Positions 17,066-25,789 of a DNA stretch of 64,000 bases are shown here, piece after piece. The position numbers and the translations under genes were made by a program. Location of the stretch: contig NZ_AUGC01000006.1 in NCBI RefSeq assembly GCF_000426825.1, positions 62,001-126,000 of the forward strand, in the 5' to 3' direction. Source of the stretch: Thermonema rossianum DSM 10300. GTDB lineage: Bacteria; Bacteroidota; Bacteroidia; Cytophagales; Thermonemataceae. The number at the start of each line of letters is the position of its first letter. Positions within the stretch are counted from its first letter, which is position 1. A model generated the notes under the pieces. The model had not been told where the DNA came from, made no database searches, and saw only the letters and a list, made by a program, of their open reading frames with translations.

Positions 17066-18445
17066 TTAAACTTTATTTGCTCTTTTCTTCCGCACGGCCA
17101 ATAAAAGATAGAACCTAACACACAAAAAAACAGCAGCCAAGGTAAGCCCTACAAGCAGGCCTATCCACACGCCCCATGCCCCCATTTGCTTGTAAATACC
17201 CAAGTAATAAGCCACAGGAAGCGCTACCACCCAATAGGCAATAAGTGTGGCTATGGTTGGATAGAGCACATCTTGCAAACCACGTAAAATACCCAGACTC
17301 ACCGCCTGAATGCCATCGGAGAGCTGGAAAAAAGCGGCAATTAAAAGTAAATCCACAGCTACCGCCAGCACTTCGACTTCACGTGTATAAAGTGAAGCTA
17401 AAAAGTCCGGGAACAGCCAAAAGAGCACACCCCCGCCGGTCATCACCACAATGGCTGCCAACAGAGCGGCCGTACCGGCACGTGCCACACGGTGCCATTG
17501 GCGACGCCCCAAGGCATTGCCCACACGTATAGCACCGGCAGCGGCAATACCCGTAGAAATCATATAGGTTATGCTGGCCATATTCAAGGCAATCTGATGG
17601 GCAGCCAGCTGTGTGTCGTTGACCCATCCTATCATAATGGCTGCCAAAGCGAAGGTAGCTACTTCGAAGAAATGTTGCAGGCCTGTACCTAAGCCCTTGG
17701 TCACGATACGCAAACACGCTTGGCGGCAGGCTTTCATCTGCACCTGATGGCGCTTAAGAAAGGCAAAGGCAGGCAGGCGCAGCAAAAAGAAGAACAAGAT
17801 AAAGGTCATAGCCCAGCGCACCCCCCAGGTAGCCCAAGCAGCCCCGGCAAGCCCCAATGCAGGCAACCCCCAATGGCCAAATATCAACAGATAATTCAAA
17901 AAAATATTCAACAGCAAGCCCACCAAAGTAGCATACATCGACAAATGAGGCATAGCCATGCCGTCAGTAAAATGGCGCAGGCATAAAAACCAGTACATGG
18001 GGAATAAAGAGCTCAACAAAATGGTCATGTATTCGCGCGATAAGGCAGTCACTTCCGGCGATTGCCCCAGCTTGTCAAAATGCCAAATCACTACCCCCAT
18101 GACACTGCCCAGCACCAACGCACAGGCAGTGGCAGCCCAAAAGCCCCCCACCAACAATGCTTTCAGATTTTGTGGTATGCGCCGGGCTTGTGCTTCGGCT
18201 ATCATGGGCGACAAGATATTGAGCAGGCCAATACCCAGGATGGCTATTAAAAAAAAGACGGCATTGCTTACTCCTGCCGCTGCCAGGGCTTCTTTACCCA
18301 CCCGGCCAATCATGGCGGTATCGACCACCCCCATCAATACGATGCCCAGCTGCCCCACAATAATAGGAATGCTTAAACGCACCGTAGCGATAAAGTCAAA
18401 ATAAAGAATATGGTTTGGGCGCTTGTCTTTTGTTCCGCTTGCCAT
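17066..18445 (-). CDS. MATE family multidrug/Na+ efflux transporter
   Basis: A 459-residue inner-membrane protein with about 12 helices in two repeated halves, each opening with the MATE pattern. The first has SIPIIVGQLGIVLMGVVDTAMIG, with the aspartate of VDTAMIGR; the second contains GLGTGLQHFFEVATFALAAIMIG. MATE proteins expel cationic drugs or metabolites in exchange for Na+ or H+. The family assignment is clear, the substrate is not. It could be cotranscribed with the downstream DUF1987 gene. Confidence 0.93.
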   Translation of the reverse strand: MASGTKDKRPNHILYFDFIATVRLSIPIIVGQLGIVLMGVVDTAMIGRVGKEALAAAGVSNAVFFLIAILGIGLLNILSPMIAEAQARRIPQNLKALLVGGFWAATACALVLGSVMGVVIWHFDKLGQSPEVTALSREYMTILLSSLFPMYWFLCLRHFTDGMAMPHLSMYATLVGLLLNIFLNYLLIFGHWGLPALGLAGAAWATWGVRWAMTFILFFFLLRLPAFAFLKRHQVQMKACRQACLRIVTKGLGTGLQHFFEVATFALAAIMIGWVNDTQLAAHQIALNMASITYMISTGIAAAGAIRVGNALGRRQWHRVARAGTAALLAAIVVMTGGGVLFWLFPDFLASLYTREVEVLAVAVDLLLIAAFFQLSDGIQAVSLGILRGLQDVLYPTIATLIAYWVVALPVAYYLGIYKQMGAWGVWIGLLVGLTLAAVFLCVRFYLLLAVRKKRANKV

Positions 18446-18650
18446 ACAGTCTCCTGCTTAACTATTTCAGGCTCGCAAGTTAGTGGTAAAATTCCTTTTG
18501 AAGGCAGTAAGGCTGCACTTTTCTTGCCGTGCACCTGCATATGGCTTTGAAATAACGACCTATTGCTTCTTGCTGCACAAGTATTTGTTTTGACAGTGCA
18601 TATTTATTTTTTATGATTGTAGAAAAACTTTTGAAATTGGCTTTCCTTAT

Positions 18651-19499
18651 ATGACTCCCCACTTCGAAATCATAGACTCTGTGCCGCCCGCCGCGCTTCA
18701 TACGCTGTTGCCCGGCATACAGCCCCTGAAAGACATTCCATCACAAGGCAACTTCTCGTTAATTTTAGCTCAAAACGCCGAACACCAAACTGTGGCTTTC
18801 AGCCTGTTGCATCACTTGTCTGCTGCCGGGGGCAAAGCGCGCATTTTACGCCTACATGCACATGAACAATATTATTCGCTTTTTCCTGCACTGATAGAAC
18901 AAAGTGAATTGTTGGCTAAGAAGCACCGGCATAACAAACTACTGTTTCTGCTTTCTGATGCAATCCCGGAATTTTCGCTCATCAAACAAGCGCTTCTTCA
19001 TCGTCTGTGGACGCTTCCCGCCCGCGCTTTGAGCTGGGGCATTATACCTAAAAAACAGCTATTGCAAGCTTCCTGGATGCAAATGAAGCCACATGGCACA
19101 AACCCGCTGCGTTTACAACTATGGAACGAGCTTCCGCAAGACATCCGGGATAAAATCAACACACTTAGCAGTAAGGTGTTGGCACTGGCACCGCCACTTC
19201 CTATTGACCCGGCACACAGTTTTGCCATCTACCACCATGACACCCCCTTCGGCTGGTGCCTCACTCAGCGCCTGCGCGACAATACACTCCTGATAATATC
19301 GCTTCGTGTCAAGCGAGCCCATCCTTTTTTGTTTTCCTTACTGGCAAAACATCTGCACGAAAGCCACGACATAGAAGAAGTGGCGTACTATTACCCTCTA
19401 TCCGGTGCGCCAAGCATTCGTTTCTTTGAAAAACGCTTACGCCCCATTTCGCGTGAGGCTCACCGCCTGTACTTGAGTATGAAATCCCTGCATACCTGA
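18651..19499 (+). CDS. Conserved-looking protein of unknown function
   Basis: A 282-residue soluble protein without signal peptide or membrane helices, and with an even spread of hydrophobic and charged residues typical of a real globular protein. The C-terminal stretch (EEVAYYYPLSGAPSIRFFEKRLRP) faintly recalls the end of GNAT acetyltransferases, but no acetyl-CoA motif was found, so no function is assigned. It starts at ATG 18651, 205 bp from the divergent MATE gene, and is followed by a perfect 20-bp palindrome before the peroxiredoxin gene. Confidence 0.7.
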   Translation: MTPHFEIIDSVPPAALHTLLPGIQPLKDIPSQGNFSLILAQNAEHQTVAFSLLHHLSAAGGKARILRLHAHEQYYSLFPALIEQSELLAKKHRHNKLLFLLSDAIPEFSLIKQALLHRLWTLPARALSWGIIPKKQLLQASWMQMKPHGTNPLRLQLWNELPQDIRDKINTLSSKVLALAPPLPIDPAHSFAIYHHDTPFGWCLTQRLRDNTLLIISLRVKRAHPFLFSLLAKHLHESHDIEEVAYYYPLSGAPSIRFFEKRLRPISREAHRLYLSMKSLHT

Positions 19500-19513
19500 A
19501 CACGGTTTCTGCC

Positions 19514-19533
19514 AATGTCAGCATGCTGACATT
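19514..19533. promoter_or_regulatory. Perfect 20-bp palindrome, possible operator
   Basis: AATGTCAGCA is followed directly by its reverse complement. It lies 53 bp upstream of the peroxiredoxin-like gene and 14 bp after the preceding stop. The absence of a following T-run argues against a terminator. A dimeric repressor or activator site is the simplest reading; the regulator is unknown. Confidence 0.5.
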
Positions 19534-19585
19534 ACAATTGCCGGCAAAGTGTGTTCTTTAAGGTGAAATTAAACCCAAAGAAACC

Positions 19586-20203
19586 ATGATGGAAAAAGTA
19601 TTTCTATTTGGCAGCCTGCTGCTTTTCATAGCAGCTGTTCAAGGATGGGCACAAGCCGACAAAGCCGATGAGGTATGCCCCATTTTAGTAGGCGAAACCA
19701 TTCCCGACGTAAAAGTACACACCGTAGAAGGCAATGCCGTACGTCTTTTAGACTTGGTCAAGGAAAAGCCTGCCGTTATCATCTTCTACCGCGGCGGATG
19801 GTGCCCTTACTGCAACCGCCATTTGGCTGAACTGCGCAAAGTAGAAGACGCTCTACTCAAAAAAGGCTATCAAATTTTGGCTATCAGCCCCGACTCACCG
19901 GCTTCCATCAAACAAACATTGGAAAAGCAGAAACTCAACTACACCCTGCTTTCAGACAGTAAGCTGGAAGCCATTCATGCTTTCGGTCTGTCGTTCCGCC
20001 TCGACCCCGAAACACTTAAAAAATATGCCACCTACGGCATTGACTTGGTAGAAGCATCCGGCGGCACCAATGAAGACATACTACCCACCCCTGCTGCTTT
20101 TGTGGTAGATAAAAAAGGCGTGGTACGCTTTGCGTATGTCAATCCAAACTACAAAGAGCGTATCAAAGCCGAAACGCTCATGGCGGTCATAGATACCTTG
20201 TAA
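19586..20203 (+). CDS. Exported peroxiredoxin-like (AhpC/TSA) protein
   Basis: A 205-residue thioredoxin-fold protein with an N-terminal signal peptide ending near GWAQA. It has the redox motif FYRGGWCPYCN (cysteines about 73 and 76), followed by the LAISPDSP segment typical of Bcp/AhpC-TSA proteins. These reduce peroxides or act as thiol-disulfide carriers; the CxxC here rather than the usual TxxC makes the exact reaction uncertain. The mature enzyme should work in the periplasm. A perfect palindrome lies just upstream and a strong terminator just downstream, so it is probably a single-gene transcript. Confidence 0.88.
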   Translation: MMEKVFLFGSLLLFIAAVQGWAQADKADEVCPILVGETIPDVKVHTVEGNAVRLLDLVKEKPAVIIFYRGGWCPYCNRHLAELRKVEDALLKKGYQILAISPDSPASIKQTLEKQKLNYTLLSDSKLEAIHAFGLSFRLDPETLKKYATYGIDLVEASGGTNEDILPTPAAFVVDKKGVVRFAYVNPNYKERIKAETLMAVIDTL

Positions 20204-20220
20204 ACATAGTTCATCCATGC

Positions 20221-20255
20221 AAAAAAGCTGCCCCTTCATTCAGGGCAGCTTTTTT
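20221..20255. terminator. Bidirectional terminator between peroxiredoxin and hppD genes
   Basis: AAAAAAGCTGCCC pairs perfectly with GGGCAGCTTTTTT over 13 bp, giving a U-tract on both strands between convergent genes. Confidence 0.93.
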
Positions 20256-20283
20256 ATTGATTATTGTTCCGGCAAAAGTTCGC

Positions 20284-21381
20284 TTACAAATTACCACGGC
20301 GCGCCTGCTCTCGCTCAATGGCTTCAAACAAAGCTTTAAAGTTGCCTTTACCAAAGGAAGTAGCCCCCTTACGTTGAATAATCTCGTAGAACAAAGTGGG
20401 GCGGTCTTCCACCGGCTTGGTGAATATCTGCAACAGGTACCCTTCGTCGTCGCGGTCAACCAGGATATTCAACTCCTTCAGCTTTTCCACATCTTCATCT
20501 ATGTTGCCCACACGCTCTTTCAAATCCTCGTAATAGGTTTCGGGCACATAGAGAAACTCTACCCCACGGCGGCGCAGCTCACTGACAGTATGCACGATGT
20601 CGTCAGTAGCTACGGCAATATGTTGCACACCCGGACCATGATAAAATTCCAGATATTCTTCTATTTGCGACTTGCGCTTTCCTTCTGCCGGTTCGTTTAT
20701 AGGGAATTTGATATAACCGGTTCCATTAGAAACCACCTTTGACATCAAAGCCGAATATTCGGTAGAAATATCCTTGTCGTCGAAGGTAACCAGCAGTTTA
20801 AAGCCCATCACGTCTTGATAGAAGCGCACCCATTCGTTCATTTTGCCCAGCTCTACATTACCCACACAGTGATCTACATATTTCAAGCCGATGGGCTCCG
20901 ACTTCACGGGGCTTTCCCATTTCTGATAGCCGGGCATGAAGGGACCGCGATAGTTTTTGCGCTCTACGAAGGTGTGTATGGTGTCGCCATAGGTATGAAT
21001 AGAAGCCACCTTCACTTCGCCGTATTCGTCGGTCAGTGTTTTAGGCTCACCGGCAGAACGCGCCCCCCGTTTCATCGTTTCATAATAAGCCATCTCGGCG
21101 TCATCGACCCACAAAGCCAAGACCTTCACGCCGTCGCCATGCAATTTCACATGCTCGCTGATTTCAGAAAAAGGATCTAAGGAAGCCGTCAGGACAAGGC
21201 GTATTTTTCCCTGCTCCAACACATAAGAGGCGCGGTCACGCACACCGGTTTCGGGACCGGCATAAGCCACCAGCTGAAAGCCGAAGGCTACCTGATAAAA
21301 GTAGGCGGCTTGCTTGGCATTGCCTACGTAGAACTCAATATGATCGGTACCGTTGATAGGAAGAAAATCTTGCTCTGCCAT
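20284..21381 (-). CDS. hppD: 4-hydroxyphenylpyruvate dioxygenase
   Basis: This Fe(II) enzyme converts 4-hydroxyphenylpyruvate to homogentisate in tyrosine breakdown. The 365-residue protein has two vicinal-oxygen-chelate halves. The iron ligands are visible as the histidine of YVDHCVGNV, the histidine of GVQHIAVAT and the glutamate of [10 protein letters not shown] near the C-terminus. Length and motifs are standard. A consensus promoter lies about 50 bp upstream of the ATG. The 3-hydroxyanthranilate dioxygenase gene nearby suggests local grouping of aromatic amino acid catabolism; homogentisate 1,2-dioxygenase is not in the window. Confidence 0.96.
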   Translation of the reverse strand: MAEQDFLPINGTDHIEFYVGNAKQAAYFYQVAFGFQLVAYAGPETGVRDRASYVLEQGKIRLVLTASLDPFSEISEHVKLHGDGVKVLALWVDDAEMAYYETMKRGARSAGEPKTLTDEYGEVKVASIHTYGDTIHTFVERKNYRGPFMPGYQKWESPVKSEPIGLKYVDHCVGNVELGKMNEWVRFYQDVMGFKLLVTFDDKDISTEYSALMSKVVSNGTGYIKFPINEPAEGKRKSQIEEYLEFYHGPGVQHIAVATDDIVHTVSELRRRGVEFLYVPETYYEDLKERVGNIDEDVEKLKELNILVDRDDEGYLLQIFTKPVEDRPTLFYEIIQRKGATSFGKGNFKALFEAIEREQARRGNL

Positions 21382-21428
21382 AGTTTTTTCCGTTTTGAAT
21401 ATGGTGATGAAATGCTTTCTTTTTCATA

Positions 21429-21459
21429 CAAATTTACACATACGCCCCGGTAAAACAAA
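21429..21459 (-). promoter_or_regulatory. Consensus promoter of hppD
   Basis: On the minus strand TTTG (21456-21459), a 19-bp spacer and TAAATTTG (21429-21436) match the Bacteroidota consensus exactly. Confidence 0.85.
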
Positions 21460-21504
21460 AAAGATTCTTAGCAAAGTGTAATTCTATAAACCTCAAATTG
21501 TTCG

Positions 21505-21512
21505 TATCTTTG
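21505..21512 (+). promoter_or_regulatory. Probable -7 element for the 139-aa gene
   Basis: TATCTTTG followed by C fits TAnnTTTG, 49 bp before the ATG at 21561. No good -33 element is seen. Confidence 0.5.
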
Positions 21513-21560
21513 CAACATCGCTCAATTAGTTATTTTTTAAAACCAAACAGAGGCCTCCCT

Positions 21561-21980
21561 ATGTCTATCGATTATTCAGCCATAAACCAATTACTCATAC
21601 ACATCATTGAGCAACGCAGGAAGCTAAGCACACTTAACTACGACGATCCCAAATATGACGACCTGGAGGAAGAACTTCATGATATGGAAGATGAATTCAC
21701 CGAAGAATATGGGGACTTCCTGGAAGATATTTTGGTAGATGTGCACGAAGAGGTTTGTCCGGAAGTGGAAGTGTTTGCCCCGGTTTCATATATTCCCCGT
21801 GAGGTATTGGTAGAAAAGAAAGGCAAACAGCAGCACTTCATCAGCCCCTACGGACAAGGCGTGTGGATTGAGCGTGACCATGAGGGGAAAGAAGCTTATT
21901 TGGTTATGCTGCCCAACCCCTTGCGCATTGAGCTGGTACACTCACCCGATGAACGCCGCACGGTGTGGCAAGAAAAATAA
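21561..21980 (+). CDS. Acidic protein of unknown function
   Basis: A 139-residue soluble protein. The N-terminal half is a highly acidic helix (about residues 20-65, with repeated D/E pairs such as DLEEELHDMEDEF). The second half looks like beta strands ending in LPNPLRIELVHSPDERRTVW. The frame is open to 21498, but the ATG at 21561 follows the promoter and starts a normal protein. It lies between hppD and the 3-hydroxyanthranilate dioxygenase gene, convergent with the latter. No family is recognised with confidence. Confidence 0.75.
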   Translation: MSIDYSAINQLLIHIIEQRRKLSTLNYDDPKYDDLEEELHDMEDEFTEEYGDFLEDILVDVHEEVCPEVEVFAPVSYIPREVLVEKKGKQQHFISPYGQGVWIERDHEGKEAYLVMLPNPLRIELVHSPDERRTVWQEK

Positions 21981-22013
21981 TTTACTTGTTTTATAATATT
22001 TCCCACCTATGGC

Positions 22014-22048
22014 AAGCCGGATGAAGTTTAATATTTCATCCGGCTTTT
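22014..22048. terminator. Terminator hairpin between convergent genes
   Basis: AAGCCGGATGAA pairs with TTCATCCGGCTT over 12 bp and is followed by TT. It lies between the 139-aa gene and the convergent dioxygenase gene. Confidence 0.8.
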
Positions 22049-22061
22049 GATTACGGTGCCA

Positions 22062-22574
22062 TCAGGGCAGCTCCAATACTGAGCCGCAATTGCGACATTT
22101 GTGTAGCTCCTTGTTTTCTTTAAATGCCTTGAAGACTTCCGGCAGTTGTTTTTCTATGTCTTCAAGTTTCAAGTACACCTCATGCAGCTTTTCATGGCAG
22201 TTATCACAGTACCAAATAAAACCATCGGTTTGTTCCGGGCGGCGGCGCTCTTCGATGACCAAGCCCACCGTGCCGGCCGGGCGCTGCGGTGAATGCGGAA
22301 TGCGGCGGTTGAGCATGTAAATCTCCCCTTCCCGGATGGGGATGTCGCGAAACTCGCCATCTTCAACGACCTTCAACACAATATCGCCCTTAATCTGATA
22401 GAAAAATTCCGGACCTTCGTTGAAGTGGTAGTCTTTGCGGGCATTGGGACCTGCCACCACCATTACAATGAAGTCGCCATCAGGATAAATCTCTTTATTA
22501 CCCACCGGCGGCTTCAATACATCCTTATGGGCTTCTACCCATTGCATCAGATTGACAACGTTCATCTTTGCCAT
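22062..22574 (-). CDS. 3-hydroxyanthranilate 3,4-dioxygenase
   Basis: A cupin dioxygenase that opens the ring of 3-hydroxyanthranilate in the kynurenine pathway, leading to quinolinate and NAD or to complete tryptophan breakdown. The 170-residue protein has the catalytic iron ligands in DYHFNEGPEFFYQ (His and Glu) and PHSPQRP (His). It also has the C-terminal rubredoxin-like second iron site made by the CDNC and CRNC pairs, the bacterial form of the enzyme. No other kynurenine genes are in the window. It is 62 bp downstream (minus strand) of its ATG partner region with no clear promoter. Confidence 0.95.
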   Translation of the reverse strand: MAKMNVVNLMQWVEAHKDVLKPPVGNKEIYPDGDFIVMVVAGPNARKDYHFNEGPEFFYQIKGDIVLKVVEDGEFRDIPIREGEIYMLNRRIPHSPQRPAGTVGLVIEERRRPEQTDGFIWYCDNCHEKLHEVYLKLEDIEKQLPEVFKAFKENKELHKCRNCGSVLELP

Positions 22575-22713
22575 AGCTAATTGCTTTTAGTTTTAAAACG
22601 CTTCAAGTTATACCTTTTATAGTTTTTTTTTCATAAATTCAATACATTTCCTACATAAACACAATTTTATCGCAATTAATTTCTATATTTTGAAAGCTTG
22701 GCAACTCTAAAAT

Positions 22714-24900
22714 ATGCTTATGATACAACGCACTTTACTCTTCTCCCTGCTTTTCTTTACATTTTGCTTCGGGAGTCACGCCCGGCAAGAAACAGTGGCT
22801 ACCCTCCGGGATGACAGCCGCACCATTGATGTCAGCAGTTACTTTTCTTATTGGATAGACGAAAGCGGCCACGCCTCTTTAGAGGATGTTATGCAAGCCG
22901 ACCAAAAGGGGCAATTTCAAAAACATGCAAAAAAAGTTATCAACTTGGGCTTCCTGGACAAGCCCGTATGGCTTAAACTGCAATTGAGCAACCAAGCACA
23001 ACGCACCAAGGAGTGGCTGCTGGAGTTGAACTATCCGCTGTTGGACAGCATCACGCTTTACCAGCAGGACGAAGCCGGACGTTGGTTGTCCGAAACCATT
23101 GGTGACCAAGTCCCCTTTGACCGGCGTGAAATACATTTTCGCAATCCCACTTTTCCCTTGTATCTATATGACAACAGCCGTGTCTATACCATTTATATCC
23201 GTGTAAAAACCAGCAGCTCGGTACAGCTACCTGCTAAAATATACACTTCCAATGCATTCCAAGAATACACCATTAAAAGTGACTTGGCATTCGGCTTTTT
23301 CTATGGTTGCATGTTAGTCATGCTTTTTTATAACCTGTTACTTTTCGCGGCATTACGCAACCTCAACTATGCCTACTATTGTGTGTATGTCATTGGTTAC
23401 ACGCTGGCACAAGCAGGCTTGCAAGGGCATGGTTTTCAATACCTTTGGCCCAATAGTTTGTTTTGGACGAACGTATCCATTCCCGTATTGATTTCTTTGG
23501 GGCTAATAGGAGCAGTACTTTTTGCCAATCGCTTTCTTTACACCAAACGCTATGCCCCACGCATGAGAATAGTGCTCTGGGTGCTCTTTGGCATCAATGT
23601 ATTGAACATTCTCCTCAGCTTTTTCTTGCCCTACCAAACTATGATCAAACCGGTGGTTTTAAGTATCATTGTGGACTCCGTGCTCATTATCGCCGCCGGT
23701 ATTGTGGTTTATCGCGCAGGCAACAAAGCCGCGCAGTATTTTATTATTGCTTGGTTGGCTTTCTTACTGGGGCTTATCGCTACGGCATCGGAGGCTTTTG
23801 GTTTGCTGCCACGTACTTTCATCTTCCACTACGGGCACCTGTTTGGGGCAGTCATAGAAGTGGTGTTCTTGTCACTTGCCTTGGCTGACCGCATCAACGT
23901 CATTCGCAAACAACGCGAAGAAGCACAGGCGCGTGCTTTGGCTATGGCTCAAGAAAATGAGCGCATCATACGAGAACAAAATATCATATTGGAACAGAAG
24001 GTGCGTGAGCGAACGGCCGAACTCCAGCAAAAACAAGAGGAAATACTCACTCAAAACGAAGAACTGCAACAACAAAGGGAAGAGATTCTTGCGCAAAGGG
24101 ACTTTATCGAACGGCAAAACCAAGAGTTGCAGGCTATCAATGAGCACTTGAACAAAAGCATTCAATATGGCGACCGTATTCAGCGTGCCATGTTGCCTTC
24201 CAAAGAAGAAATCCTTCAATATGTACGTGACTTCTTTGTTATTTATTTGCCGCGCGACGTGGTGTCCGGCGATTTCTACTGGTTTAGCGAACGAGAAGGA
24301 CATCTGTTTTTTGCCGCCGTTGACTGTACGGGACACGGGGTGCCCGGTGCCTTCATGTCTATGATAGGCAACACACTGCTCGACGAAATCATCAATGAAA
24401 AACATCTTTACAATCCCGCCTTCATATTGGAGGCTTTAAATGATGCCGTTTTTAAAGCGCTGCGACAAGATGAAACGGGCAATGCCGACGGCATGGATGT
24501 GGCACTCTGCCGTATAGACAAAATAGATGAAGAGACTTTTGAACTGACCTTTGCCGGCGCACGCCGCCCGGCTTATGTGGTCAAAGATGGTGCCTTGGTA
24601 GAACTGAAGGGCAACCGCCGTGGGATTGGTGGCAGCATGAGCCAAAAGCTGGAGCAGTTCGAAAACCATCAGTTGATACTTCATGCCAACGATTGCATTT
24701 ACATTGGCAGCGACGGCTTCACCGATGCAGCCAACCCCGAACGGGAGAAGTTCGGCACCAAACGTTTAAAAACACTGCTGCAGCTTTACTACAAAGAGCC
24801 CATGGAGCGGCAGCGCCAATACTTGATAGAAGAGTTGGAAAACTTCACCAAGGGCACGCCCATGCGCGACGATGTGCTGCTGATGGGCATCAGGCTGTAA
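22714..24900 (+). CDS. 7TM-DISM receptor with SpoIIE-type PP2C phosphatase domain
   Basis: The 728-residue membrane protein starts with a signal peptide (to about residue 24). An extracytoplasmic 7TMR-DISMED2-like beta domain follows (about 40-180), then seven membrane helices (about 195-400). A Q/E-rich coiled coil (about 405-490) leads to a C-terminal SpoIIE/PP2C phosphatase domain. Metal-binding aspartates are visible in VSGDFYWF, AAVDCTGHGVPGAF and MRDDVLLMG. The design implies sensing of an outside ligand, often a carbohydrate, coupled to dephosphorylation of a regulator. Candidate targets are an anti-anti-sigma-type or SiaC-type protein; a SiaC homologue lies 6 kb upstream. Confidence 0.92.
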   Translation: MLMIQRTLLFSLLFFTFCFGSHARQETVATLRDDSRTIDVSSYFSYWIDESGHASLEDVMQADQKGQFQKHAKKVINLGFLDKPVWLKLQLSNQAQRTKEWLLELNYPLLDSITLYQQDEAGRWLSETIGDQVPFDRREIHFRNPTFPLYLYDNSRVYTIYIRVKTSSSVQLPAKIYTSNAFQEYTIKSDLAFGFFYGCMLVMLFYNLLLFAALRNLNYAYYCVYVIGYTLAQAGLQGHGFQYLWPNSLFWTNVSIPVLISLGLIGAVLFANRFLYTKRYAPRMRIVLWVLFGINVLNILLSFFLPYQTMIKPVVLSIIVDSVLIIAAGIVVYRAGNKAAQYFIIAWLAFLLGLIATASEAFGLLPRTFIFHYGHLFGAVIEVVFLSLALADRINVIRKQREEAQARALAMAQENERIIREQNIILEQKVRERTAELQQKQEEILTQNEELQQQREEILAQRDFIERQNQELQAINEHLNKSIQYGDRIQRAMLPSKEEILQYVRDFFVIYLPRDVVSGDFYWFSEREGHLFFAAVDCTGHGVPGAFMSMIGNTLLDEIINEKHLYNPAFILEALNDAVFKALRQDETGNADGMDVALCRIDKIDEETFELTFAGARRPAYVVKDGALVELKGNRRGIGGSMSQKLEQFENHQLILHANDCIYIGSDGFTDAANPEREKFGTKRLKTLLQLYYKEPMERQRQYLIEELENFTKGTPMRDDVLLMGIRL

Positions 24901-24927
24901 ATTTTTCTACTTTTGAAAGAAAAAAAC

Positions 24928-25716
24928 ATGCTCAACATTGATCTACAAGGGCGAACGGCACTCATTGGTGGCGCAAGCCGGGGAATTGGGCGTGCCTGTG
25001 CCGAAGTGTTGGCACAAGCAGGCGCACGCCTCATTTTACTGTCACGCAACCCAACCGACCTGCAAGCCTTGAAAGCAAGCCTGCCCCATGCCGAACAGCA
25101 CCATATTCTGGCAGTGGACTTATCCAATGCAGCGCAAAGCAGCCAAGCACTGCAAACACTGCTTCAAACAGAAAAGCTGGATGTGCACATATGGGTAAAC
25201 AACAGCGGAGGACCTGCCCCGGGACCTGCTCATACTGCCTCTGCTGATGCTTATCGCCAAGCCTTCGAGCAACATGTGGTGGCTTCTCAAATGATACTGC
25301 AGGTGCTACTGCCTTCCATGCGCAAACACCAATACGGGCGCATTATCAATATTATCTCGACCTCGGTCAGAGAGCCCATTCCTAACCTGGGCGTATCGAA
25401 CACCATACGTGCGGCCGTAGCCAACTGGGCAAAGACACTCTCGCGCGAGCTGGCACCTTGGGGCATTACTGTCAATAACATTTTGCCCGGCTTTACACAA
25501 ACCGAGCGTTTGGCACAAATCATTCAAAAACGCGCCGAGCAGGCAGGCTGCACTTTCGACGAAATGGCACGGCAGCTAAGTGCACAGGTACCGGCCGGCC
25601 GCTTTGCCCGCCCCGAAGAGATCGCCTATGCCGTGGCTTTTCTTGCATCGCCACTGGCTTCTTATATCAACGGTGTACACTTGGCAATAGACGGCGGACG
25701 TCTGCATTCTGCATAA
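24928..25716 (+). CDS. Atypical short-chain dehydrogenase/reductase
   Basis: A 262-residue Rossmann-fold protein. The cofactor motif GGASRGIG is near residue 11, NNSGG near 92, the SDR helix IINIISTS follows, and ITVNNILPGFTQTERL lies before a C-terminal GVHLAIDGGR. The usual catalytic YxxxK is replaced by SNTIRAAVANWAK: no tyrosine is in place, as in a known subgroup of FabG-like proteins with an SNxxR motif. Activity is therefore uncertain. ATG 24928 is preferred to a TTG at 24913. It follows the phosphatase gene by 27 bp and may be cotranscribed. Confidence 0.9.
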   Translation: MLNIDLQGRTALIGGASRGIGRACAEVLAQAGARLILLSRNPTDLQALKASLPHAEQHHILAVDLSNAAQSSQALQTLLQTEKLDVHIWVNNSGGPAPGPAHTASADAYRQAFEQHVVASQMILQVLLPSMRKHQYGRIINIISTSVREPIPNLGVSNTIRAAVANWAKTLSRELAPWGITVNNILPGFTQTERLAQIIQKRAEQAGCTFDEMARQLSAQVPAGRFARPEEIAYAVAFLASPLASYINGVHLAIDGGRLHSA

Positions 25717-25726
25717 GCTGAAAAAA

Positions 25727-25766
25727 AAGCTCAAGAGGGCGCCATCATTGGCACCCCCTTGAGCTT
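25727..25766. terminator. Bidirectional terminator between SDR and AsmA-like genes
   Basis: AAGCTCAAG...GGCGCC pairs with GGC...CCCCTTGAGCTT over about 15 bp. It is flanked by an A-run on the left and TT on the right, and sits between convergent stops. Confidence 0.85.
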
Positions 25767-25789
25767 TGCTGCACACAGGCAATCAAGTT

